Below are positions 16,965 through 24,155 of a stretch of 60,591 nucleotides of DNA, piece by piece. This DNA comes from Megamonas sp. UBA1796 (GTDB lineage: Bacteria > Bacillota > Negativicutes > Selenomonadales > Selenomonadaceae), in the NCBI GenBank assembly GCA_002319795.1, contig DCFU01000051.1, forward strand, positions 1 to 60,591. Reading direction: 5' to 3'. Positions within the stretch are counted from its first letter, which is position 1. Each line of letters begins with the position of its first letter. Under the pieces are notes generated by a model that was not told where the DNA came from, made no database searches, and was given only the letters and a program-made list of their open reading frames with translations. Position numbers and translations under genes: made by a program.

Positions 16965-17358
16965 AATATTAATTGTTGATGATGAGCAGGAAATAGTAGT
17001 TGCTTTAGAAGAGTTTCTACGGCTGGAAGGGTATGAGGTGTATTCGACTACATCGTCGCTTGAGGCGCTGGAAATGATAAAAAAACAAAAATATCATATT
17101 GTGTTAGCGGATATTAAAATGCCGAAAATGGATGGAATTGAATTTTTGATCCAGGTGAAACAGTATGATGCCTTGACACAAGTGATCATGATGACCGGCT
17201 ATTCTACGATGGATAAAACAATGCGATGCCTGGAAGCCGGGGCTAATGATTATATTTTGAAACCTTTTAAGGATTTATCACAAGTGGCTGATATGATAAA
17301 ACTATCTGAAGATAAACTCAAGCGCTGGTGGGATACTATGCGTAAAAATTTTGCCTGA
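16942..17358 (+). CDS. Single-domain response regulator (CheY-like)
   Basis: A 138-residue receiver domain with no output domain. It has the acidic pair in ILIVDDEQE, phosphoacceptor Asp57 in VLADIKMPKMDG, Thr/Ser in MMTGYST and Lys107 in ILKPFKD. The last 25 residues form a short basic tail (KLKRWWDTMRK). ATG 16942 is close to AGGAG (five bases); ATG 16948 has better spacing, so either may be used. The gene overlaps the HPt gene by 23 bases. With CheB's receiver this is one of two phosphate sinks in the operon. The sequence is nearer to the NtrC/CheY-type receivers of two-component systems than to the flagellar-switch CheY, so its target is unknown. Confidence 0.88.
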   Translation: MSMYPKIKILIVDDEQEIVVALEEFLRLEGYEVYSTTSSLEALEMIKKQKYHIVLADIKMPKMDGIEFLIQVKQYDALTQVIMMTGYSTMDKTMRCLEAGANDYILKPFKDLSQVADMIKLSEDKLKRWWDTMRKNFA

Positions 17359-17451
17359 ATGGTCTGGGAGTGCTTTGGATAAAATATAAGATGTGCCACT
17401 TGCTCTGTTTTGCTATATGAATATTGTTAAAAATGCATAGGGGACTGATAC

Positions 17452-18279
17452 ATGACACTTACACCGGAACTATATCAACGATTTGTTGATTTGATTTATA
17501 AAAAAACAGGTATTTGGTTTGAAACCACGAAACGTTATTTTGTTGATAAGCGGCTGGATGAACGCATTGCAGCACTCGGGCTGGCAGACTATCGCCAATA
17601 TTATCAGCTGTTAAAGTTCTCTGGTGAGCAGACCGAAATGCAACAACTCATTAACCGGTTAACAACGAATGAGACTTATTTTTTTCGTGATTTTTCTCAA
17701 TTACAGGGTTTTGCTGAGGACGTACTACGACAGCTGGTTAAAGAGAAGATCAAAGCAGGGGATAAAAGGATAAGGCTGTGGAGTGCTGGATGCTCAACTG
17801 GGGAAGAACCCTATACACTTGCCATTATTTTATTGGAAATGCTGCCGGAGCCTGCGCAATGGACAATTGAGATAATGGCCAGTGATATTAATACCAGAGT
17901 GCTGGATGTTGCCCGTAAGGGTTTTTACAATAACCGTTCGGTTAAAGATGTACCAATGGAGTATTTGGAACGATATTTTACCCAACGATTTGAGACACAT
18001 ATTTTAAATACGAAGATACGGGACATGGTCACGTTTAAAATTATTAATTTAATGGAAGAACAGGAAATGAAGGCACAGGCGAATTATGATTTGATTTTCT
18101 GCCGTAATGTACTTATTTATTTTGATACAGAATCAAGACTTAGCGTACTTAATCATTTTTACCAATCCTTGCGAAGTGATGGGTATATTTATTTGGGACA
18201 TGCAGAGTCTGTCATTCGGATTACGGATTCTTTTAAGATGAAACGTATTGGCAGTACGATTGCCTATTATAAACCGTAA
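17452..18279 (+). CDS. cheR: Chemotaxis protein methyltransferase
   Basis: Methylates receptor glutamates using S-adenosylmethionine; cytosolic, 275 residues, the usual CheR length. The N-terminal helical domain is followed by the signature LTTNETYFFRD near residue 77, the SAM site LWSAGCSTGEEPYTLA near 107, MASDINTRVL near 143, and the late IFCRNVLIYFD near 202. No TPR or other extra domain is attached. It starts at ATG 17452 behind ATAGGGG. A gap of 93 bases separates it from the receiver gene and 132 bases from cheA, so extra regulation between genes is possible but none was seen. Confidence 0.95.
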   Translation: MTLTPELYQRFVDLIYKKTGIWFETTKRYFVDKRLDERIAALGLADYRQYYQLLKFSGEQTEMQQLINRLTTNETYFFRDFSQLQGFAEDVLRQLVKEKIKAGDKRIRLWSAGCSTGEEPYTLAIILLEMLPEPAQWTIEIMASDINTRVLDVARKGFYNNRSVKDVPMEYLERYFTQRFETHILNTKIRDMVTFKIINLMEEQEMKAQANYDLIFCRNVLIYFDTESRLSVLNHFYQSLRSDGYIYLGHAESVIRITDSFKMKRIGSTIAYYKP

Positions 18280-18411
18280 GCGGGGAAGCTGCGAAACAGG
18301 ATTTGCGTTTCCAGTCTGGCCTATATATTGGCAGGCCCGCTGCTCCGGAAATCTGGGTGTACTTTGTAAGAGAATTGCCGGAGTGAACTGGTGAGAAGGA
18401 GGAACGAAGCC

Positions 18412-20691
18412 GTGAGATACCAATTTACAGCAGATGATATAAAAATGCTTCGGATATTTGTCGATGAAAGTGTCAAAAGCTTGCAGAAAGCGGAAGATGA
18501 AATACTGCATCTGGAGACGGCTTCCAATCCGAGTACAGTTCTGAACAATCTTTTTAGCCAAGCACATACGCTCAAAGGTCTCGCATCGTTTTTGGGTTTG
18601 AATGAGATCACGAGATTAAGCCAGCAGGCAGAATCTGTATTGGCTGCTATCGTGAAAGGCAACATGCAGCCTGGAGGAGAAGAAACCGGGCTGCTGATGA
18701 AGGCCAGAGATGCTTTGGCCGAGATGATTACACAATTGAATGAGACGTGCGGTGCTGCTGCACAAGGGGAAGGGCTGGAAGTGGAACTATGCTGCACGCA
18801 TGATGTGGATGCGCTTATACATGCTATGCAGCTGTTATTGCAGGAGTCTGTGGAAGGGCCGGTTATCGTGTCATCTAACCAGCAGGACCCTTCAGCATCG
18901 GGACAACAAGAGCTGCCACAAACAAAGGCACAGCTCATTCCGGATACGGATGGCGGAGGGCAGTCAGAGAATCCATCTGTCACCTTTTTGCTGACGGGTG
19001 TTGCGGCTGGTTTAATGGAAGATTTCTTGTTGGAAGCGGAAGAAAATAGTGATATTATTACCGACCAGTTGCTTATAAAGCTGGATAGTAATCCAGAGGA
19101 TGCGGAGTCGCTGCGTGATTTATTCCGCAGGGTGCACACACTCAAAGGCAATACCGGGCTGATCATGAGTGTGCCTATAGATGAAGCTTTGCACAGCTTT
19201 TTAAATGATGTACTACAAATTTTTCAAGACTTGGAAAGCGTACTGGCGCAGGTGCGGGATGCTAAAATGCCTATTTCTGGTGCAATCATTAATTTGTGCT
19301 TTGAGGTAATGGATGCACTCATGAGGATTACTGGCATGTTACATAAGGGGGCCATCGTGGATGATGGTACGTTGGAAAATTTACGAACTGCTATGGCGGG
19401 TATTCATGCCTGCGGATTAGAAGATTTCCAATGCCAAACTGCAGCGGTGGCGTCAATTCCCAAGCCAACTGCCCAAAAGGTAAGCAAGGATACAGAAACT
19501 GCATCCAGTGGACATTCTATCCGGGTGAGTGGCGATAAGCTTGACAGGCTGATGAACGTAATCGGTGAACTCTCTATCACGAAAAATGTGTTTAGCCAGA
19601 TTGCCCGCAAATTAACCATGGAGCATAATTTGCCGCAGCTATCGCGAGAAATTAAGGATGCAGGGCAGTTTGTCAATCGCATTTCGGCGGAACTGGAAAA
19701 TGCTATCATGGCCATGCGTATGACGGAGGTACGAATTGCTTTTCAGAAATACCCGCGAATTCTTCGGGACATTGCCTTGCAGACAGGAAAAAAAATCTCT
19801 TTGCTTATGGAAGGGGAAGATACGGAACTTGATAAAAACATTATTGAGCAAATTGGTGATCCCCTATTACATCTGGTACGTAATTCCGGTGATCATGGTA
19901 TTGAAACAGAGGAAGAACGGCGAGCCGCAGGCAAGAACCCACAAGGCAATGTCTGGCTGCGGGCTTATAACCGGGGCAATTCTGTTATTATTGAGGTCGA
20001 AGATGATGGGCGTGGGATGAATCCTGAAAAGTTAAAGCAAAAAGCGGTGGAGAAGGGCTTTATTGCGCAGCAGGAAGCATTGCAGATGTCTGATGAGCAG
20101 GCTTTGCAATTAATATTTTTGCCTGGCTTTAGTATGGCGAAAAGTGTTACTGAAATTTCCGGACGTGGTGTAGGAATGGACGTGGTACGCAGTAATATCA
20201 AAGCATTGCAGGGTTCAATAAAGATTGATAGCCAGCTGGGGAAGGGCAGTAAAATCACGATGCAGTTACCTCTGACGCTGTTAGTTTCGCGCGGCTTGGT
20301 CGTTGAGGTACAGCAGCAATCCTTGGTTATACCACTTGATAATGTAGTCGAGACCGCTAAAGTATCTGCAGATAAGCTGGTGAAAAGGCGTGGGCGGCGT
20401 ATGTTATATCATCGGGGCGAGGTGTTGGGGGTTGTGTCATTGGCAGAGCTATTAAAAATGCCTATGGGGGCATTACCCGATTATACGCCAGTCGTCATAA
20501 TTACGGATGGACAGACCAAAGCAGCGATGATTGTGGATCGGCTGCTTACGGAACAAGATGTTTTGGTCAAACCGCTGCCAGCGTATTTGTCAGGAATCAG
20601 CGGGATGGGTGGAGCGACGATTATGGGCGATGGCAAGGTGGCCCTGGTACTTAATGCTGTAGAATTGATGCATTTAGCAGCCAGACCCTGA
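18412..20691 (+). CDS. cheA: Chemotaxis histidine kinase CheA with two HPt domains
   Basis: 759 residues. Two HPt domains are present: His52 in AHTLKGLASFLGL and His242 in VHTLKGNTGLIMS. No P2 domain is evident between them and the dimerisation region that begins near IRVSGDKLDRLMNVIGELS. The ATPase core has the N-box HLVRNSGDHGIE, G1 VEDDGRGM and the FSMAKSVTEISGRGVGMDVV box. The C-terminal CheW-like domain (from about residue 640, LLVSRGLVVEVQQQSLVIPL) ties it to the array. Start GTG 18412 is favoured by AGAAGGAGG at 18394-18402, with nine bases spacing; GTG 18391 lies upstream of that site. The missing P2 may be supplied in trans by the P2-like region of the HPt protein. A hairpin at 20709-20738 follows without a T tract. 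Confidence 0.94.
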   Translation: MRYQFTADDIKMLRIFVDESVKSLQKAEDEILHLETASNPSTVLNNLFSQAHTLKGLASFLGLNEITRLSQQAESVLAAIVKGNMQPGGEETGLLMKARDALAEMITQLNETCGAAAQGEGLEVELCCTHDVDALIHAMQLLLQESVEGPVIVSSNQQDPSASGQQELPQTKAQLIPDTDGGGQSENPSVTFLLTGVAAGLMEDFLLEAEENSDIITDQLLIKLDSNPEDAESLRDLFRRVHTLKGNTGLIMSVPIDEALHSFLNDVLQIFQDLESVLAQVRDAKMPISGAIINLCFEVMDALMRITGMLHKGAIVDDGTLENLRTAMAGIHACGLEDFQCQTAAVASIPKPTAQKVSKDTETASSGHSIRVSGDKLDRLMNVIGELSITKNVFSQIARKLTMEHNLPQLSREIKDAGQFVNRISAELENAIMAMRMTEVRIAFQKYPRILRDIALQTGKKISLLMEGEDTELDKNIIEQIGDPLLHLVRNSGDHGIETEEERRAAGKNPQGNVWLRAYNRGNSVIIEVEDDGRGMNPEKLKQKAVEKGFIAQQEALQMSDEQALQLIFLPGFSMAKSVTEISGRGVGMDVVRSNIKALQGSIKIDSQLGKGSKITMQLPLTLLVSRGLVVEVQQQSLVIPLDNVVETAKVSADKLVKRRGRRMLYHRGEVLGVVSLAELLKMPMGALPDYTPVVIITDGQTKAAMIVDRLLTEQDVLVKPLPAYLSGISGMGGATIMGDGKVALVLNAVELMHLAARP

Positions 20692-20708
20692 GAGATTGCC
20701 ACGTGGCT

Positions 20709-20738
20709 TGTGGATAAGTTCGGAGGCTTATGTCCACG
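20709..20738 (+). other. Hairpin after cheA
   Basis: GTGGATAAG pairs imperfectly with CTTATGTCCAC around an 8-base loop. No T tract follows (GGTCTGCGCC), so read-through into the ferritin and oxidoreductase genes is possible. Confidence 0.4.
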
Positions 20739-20811
20739 GTCTGCGCCATTCTATAGCATGGCACTGAATATGTTAAAAAATTTCTATAATATAATAAAAA
20801 TTAAGCAGGAT

Positions 20812-20837
20812 TTATTATTACATTATAGAAATAATAA
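20812..20837 (+). repeat. 8-bp inverted repeat upstream of the ferritin-like gene
   Basis: TTATTATT (20812-20819) and AATAATAA (20830-20837) are exact reverse complements with a 10-base spacer. They lie 22 bases past a TATAAT at 20785-20790. AT-rich dyads of this kind occur at PerR/Fur-type operators, but the match to the PerR box is poor. Confidence 0.4.
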
Positions 20838-20948
20838 AATATAGCAAAGCGGAGTGTTGTCAGAGGACGTAATTAGGAGAAGTTTTTATCTGTTCACTTT
20901 GCAATGCATTTGTTAATACATTGTAAATACAAAAGGGGAGGCATAGTT

Positions 20949-21449
20949 ATGAATATTTTCGATTTTGCATTAAAAATGGAAGCAGATGGTGAAAAATATT
21001 ATCGGGATCTTGCGGGAAAAGCCAAATATGAGGATCTAAAAAAAGTTTTAACCGGTTTGGCGGAAGATGAGAAACGCCACTATGAAATCATTCAATTGGC
21101 CCAAAATCAAACGTTTCATTTTATCCAAGCCGATCCTGCTTTAGCTGAAATCAAAAATGTGTTTGCTGATAATACACAGTTTGCTGGGGAGAAGAAAGAG
21201 TTTATTATCAAGCTAAAGGACGAACAACTGGATTATTATCAGGCGGCACTGGCAACGGAAAATCAAAGCGTGGAGCTTTATAAAAAACTCACCGGGACGG
21301 TGGAGAATCCAGAGGGAAAAGCAATATGTGAACGGCTTATGCATGAAGAAGAAAAGCATGTGGAAGTGCTGGATGATATTATTGAAATGTTAAACCATGT
21401 TAATGACTGGGTGGAATCTGCAGAGTTCAATCATCAGGATACCTATTAA
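20949..21449 (+). CDS. Ferritin-like di-iron protein (rubrerythrin family, no rubredoxin domain)
   Basis: 166 residues, a four-helix bundle with carboxylate/histidine iron ligands: MEADGEKYYRDL at the N-terminus, LAEDEKRHYEII near residue 40, ATENQSVELYKKL near 105, and LMHEEEKHVEVLDDI near 135. The paired ExxH motifs mark the rubrerythrin/ferritin-like superfamily, whose members reduce peroxide or store iron in anaerobes. The C-terminal rubredoxin module of true rubrerythrin is absent, so an outside electron donor is needed. ATG 20949 follows GGGGAGG. It lies between the chemosensory operon and the oxygen-sensitive oxidoreductase, and protecting that enzyme from oxidants is a reasonable inference. 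Confidence 0.85.
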   Translation: MNIFDFALKMEADGEKYYRDLAGKAKYEDLKKVLTGLAEDEKRHYEIIQLAQNQTFHFIQADPALAEIKNVFADNTQFAGEKKEFIIKLKDEQLDYYQAALATENQSVELYKKLTGTVENPEGKAICERLMHEEEKHVEVLDDIIEMLNHVNDWVESAEFNHQDTY

Positions 21450-21501
21450 AATCTAATTCTGTTATGGTTATGAATTAATTTAATTTAAAAGGTGTGATGA
21501 T

Positions 21502-23166
21502 ATGTATAATATTTTGATCGGCGGGGCAGCAGGGCAGGGAGTGGATACAACATGTTCGATTTTGGAAAAATTGTTGAAACAATCCGGGTACCATGTTTTT
21601 TCGGTAAAAGATTTAATGTCCCGCGTGCGTGGCGGACATAATTTTACCTTGATTCGTTTTGGATCTGAAGCGATGGCTTCACATAGTTATATATTGGATG
21701 GAATTGTGGCTTTTAATCAAGAAACGGTTGAGTTGCACAGGCACGAGCTGAAACCCGATGGATTTATTCTTTGTGACAGTCAGTTGTCGGTAGAAGGCAA
21801 GGACGTTATTAAGATTGACATGAATGCTATAGCAAAAAAACTCGGTAATCCCAAAGTGGCCGGCAGCATTTTGATTGGCGCAATTCTGAAAATTTTTGGA
21901 GAAACACTGGATCACAGTAGAACTGTATTTGCCGGCGCGGTGAAACCAGAATATCTTGCTATAAACTTGCAGGCGGTTGAAATTGGTTATGATAGTACGG
22001 CAAAGCAACATGCCCATAATGGGGGAGCCTATGGCGCTTGGATGCTTTTGACAGGTAACCAGGCACTGGCATTAGGGGCTATGGCGGCTGGATTAAAGTT
22101 TTATTCAGCGTATCCTATGTCGCCTTCAACTTCTATTATGGAATACTTAGCGGGCAAAATGACGGAAGCTGGAATTGTTGTTGAACAGGCCGAAGATGAG
22201 ATTGCCGCCATCAATATGGCAATTGGTGCTTCTTTTGCGGGTGCCCGAGCTATGACCGGTACATCAGGCGGTGGGTTTTGCCTGATGGTCGAAGCCCTGG
22301 GATTGTCCGGAATGGCTGAAATACCAATGGTTGTTGCCGACATTCAACGCCCTGGCCCAGTAACTGGCTTGCCTACCAGGACGGAACAAAGTGATTTGAA
22401 TTTTGCTATATCGGCTGCACATGGGGAATTTCCCAGAATGGTGATTGCCCTTAAAAACCATGCGGACGCTTTTTATCAGACAATACGTGCCTTTCATATG
22501 GCGGAAAAATATCAGATTCCGGTTATTATTCTCAGTGACCAGTATCTGGCGGATTCTTCTGCGACGGTAGAACCCTTTGACGTCCGAAACAGTCAGGTAT
22601 ATCGTGCCAATGACGTTCTAACGGATGGCGAATACTTAAGATATCGGCTTAATGGCGAGGCTGTTTCTCCGCGTCTTCTTCCGGGTACGTCCAAGGGATT
22701 TGTCTCTGCTGACAGTGATGAACACGATGAACGAGGGCGAATCATCGAATCTGCTGAAATGCGTGTTCAAATGATGGACAAGCGACTCTCAAAATTAAAA
22801 AAATTAGAAGCAGAATTGAAGGAACCTGAATTTATTGGTGATGATTCGTATGATACGTTACTTATTGGCTGGGGCTCGACCTATGGTCCAATTAAGGAGG
22901 CCATTACAATATTGAATCATCAAACAATCCATCATTTTAGTGCATTAGTTTTTGGTGATGTATATCCATTGCCGGTAAAGCGTCTGAACGAAAAAGTGGT
23001 ACAGGCTAAACAGATTATTAATGTAGAGCAGAATGCAACCGGGCAAATTGCCAAATTGATTAGGGAACAGACGGGTATCATGTGTACATCCAGTATATTG
23101 AAATATGATGGACGCCAGATATCAGGCGAACAAATCGCTGCACAGGTCTTGAAGGGAGGGGAATGA
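21502..23166 (+). CDS. korA: 2-oxoacid:ferredoxin oxidoreductase, fused gamma-alpha subunit
   Basis: 554 residues. The N-terminal 180 residues are the gamma domain (ILIGGAAGQGVDTTCSILEK, SRVRGGHNFTLIRF). The rest is the alpha (pyrimidine-binding/TPP) region with YSAYPMSPSTSIMEYLA near residue 205, VVEQAEDEIAAINMAIGAS near 230 and MTGTSGGGFCLMVEALG near 252. The gamma-alpha fusion is normal for two-subunit KorAB-type enzymes. These convert 2-oxoacids such as 2-oxoglutarate or pyruvate to acyl-CoA, reducing ferredoxin. YPMSPST fits the 2-oxoglutarate group better than pyruvate enzymes, but the substrate is not certain. ATG 21502 follows AAAGGTGTGATG. The stop overlaps the next start (ATGA). Confidence 0.9.
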   Translation: MYNILIGGAAGQGVDTTCSILEKLLKQSGYHVFSVKDLMSRVRGGHNFTLIRFGSEAMASHSYILDGIVAFNQETVELHRHELKPDGFILCDSQLSVEGKDVIKIDMNAIAKKLGNPKVAGSILIGAILKIFGETLDHSRTVFAGAVKPEYLAINLQAVEIGYDSTAKQHAHNGGAYGAWMLLTGNQALALGAMAAGLKFYSAYPMSPSTSIMEYLAGKMTEAGIVVEQAEDEIAAINMAIGASFAGARAMTGTSGGGFCLMVEALGLSGMAEIPMVVADIQRPGPVTGLPTRTEQSDLNFAISAAHGEFPRMVIALKNHADAFYQTIRAFHMAEKYQIPVIILSDQYLADSSATVEPFDVRNSQVYRANDVLTDGEYLRYRLNGEAVSPRLLPGTSKGFVSADSDEHDERGRIIESAEMRVQMMDKRLSKLKKLEAELKEPEFIGDDSYDTLLIGWGSTYGPIKEAITILNHQTIHHFSALVFGDVYPLPVKRLNEKVVQAKQIINVEQNATGQIAKLIREQTGIMCTSSILKYDGRQISGEQIAAQVLKGGE

Positions 23167-24020
23167 CTATGAGCTCTGAAGAATTTTGCACATATGAAAC
23201 GGCTTGGTGTCCGGGCTGCGGTAACTTTAATATTTTGAAATGCTTAAAACAATCGCTGGAAGAACTCGGGAAAGATCCGCATGAAGTTCTACTGGTCGCA
23301 GGTATTGGACAAGCGGCTAAGACGCCTCAATATCTTAGTGCTAACAGCTTTTGTGGACTCCATGGCCGCGCCTTGCCTGCTGCGATAGCGGCAAAAATTG
23401 CCAATCAAAAACTGACTGTAGTTGTTAATAGCGGTGAAGGTGATTCATATGGTGAAGGCGGCAATCATTTTATCCACAATATCAGAAGGAATGTCGATAT
23501 CACTCATTTTGTGCATGATAATCAAATTTATGGATTGACTAAAGGGCAGGCATCCCCGACTTCGAATGAAGGCACTGTCACCGATGTACAGACGGAAGGC
23601 AGTATCAATACGCCTTTTAATCCCCTGTTGATAGCAATCGCAGCAGGCGCTGGTTTTGTGGCGAGAGCATTCAGCGGCAATCCGGAACATCTTGTTTCCA
23701 TTATGAAACAGGCGATTCTCTATAAGGGATATTCGCTTGTTGATATTTTGCAGCCCTGTATCAGTTTTAATAAGGTCAATACGTTTTCCTATTATAAAAA
23801 CAGGGTATACAAATTAGATGATGCGTATAATTCCTATGATAAAATAACAGCCATGGAAAAAGCAATGGAATTTGGCGATCATATTCCGCTGGGCGTGATT
23901 TACCAGGAAGAAAAACGCTCATTTCATGAAAAGAATAAGGTTCTGGCATCCGGGGTTCCTCTGGTTGATCAGCAGCAAGAGGGCTCTTTAATCGAAAAAT
24001 ATATGCAGGAATTTATATAA
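23163..24020 (+). CDS. korB: 2-oxoacid:ferredoxin oxidoreductase, beta subunit
   Basis: TPP- and iron-sulfur-binding partner of the preceding gene, 285 residues. The N-terminal TAWCPGCGNFNILK carries two cluster cysteines, GLHGRALPAAIAAKIAN is the usual central block, and ILQPCISFN near residue 200 supplies a further cysteine. The cofactor loop reads NSGEGDSYGEGGNHFIHN, so the Mg-binding Asp of the usual GDG motif appears as Glu. The clade with YGEGGNH is known for oxidoreductases of this type, but the GEG form deserves a check. There is no separate ferredoxin-like delta subunit, consistent with a two-subunit enzyme. ATG 23163 overlaps the korA stop; ATG 23169 is also possible. A strong terminator follows. 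Confidence 0.9.
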   Translation: MTMSSEEFCTYETAWCPGCGNFNILKCLKQSLEELGKDPHEVLLVAGIGQAAKTPQYLSANSFCGLHGRALPAAIAAKIANQKLTVVVNSGEGDSYGEGGNHFIHNIRRNVDITHFVHDNQIYGLTKGQASPTSNEGTVTDVQTEGSINTPFNPLLIAIAAGAGFVARAFSGNPEHLVSIMKQAILYKGYSLVDILQPCISFNKVNTFSYYKNRVYKLDDAYNSYDKITAMEKAMEFGDHIPLGVIYQEEKRSFHEKNKVLASGVPLVDQQQEGSLIEKYMQEFI

Positions 24021-24115
24021 TGTGGTTTTCAATATAATCGTTGGGGAAAAGTACAAAAACAAGCAGAGAAAAATTATTTAAAATTAGCTTAAAAAATGTT
24101 TTACAAATAGAAAAG

Positions 24116-24147
24116 GAGCTTGTGAAAAATCACAGGCTCTTTTTTTA
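24116..24147 (+). terminator. Terminator after korB
   Basis: GAGCTTGTGA (24116-24125) pairs with TCACAGGCTC (24130-24139) through one mismatch, followed by eight T. It lies between convergent genes and mainly serves the plus strand. Confidence 0.85.
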
Positions 24148-24155
24148 TAACCGTA

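Noticed and set aside
21502..23166. Gamma-alpha fusion in KorA as a novel gene fusion
   Set aside because: This fusion is the normal state in two-subunit KorAB-type oxidoreductases.
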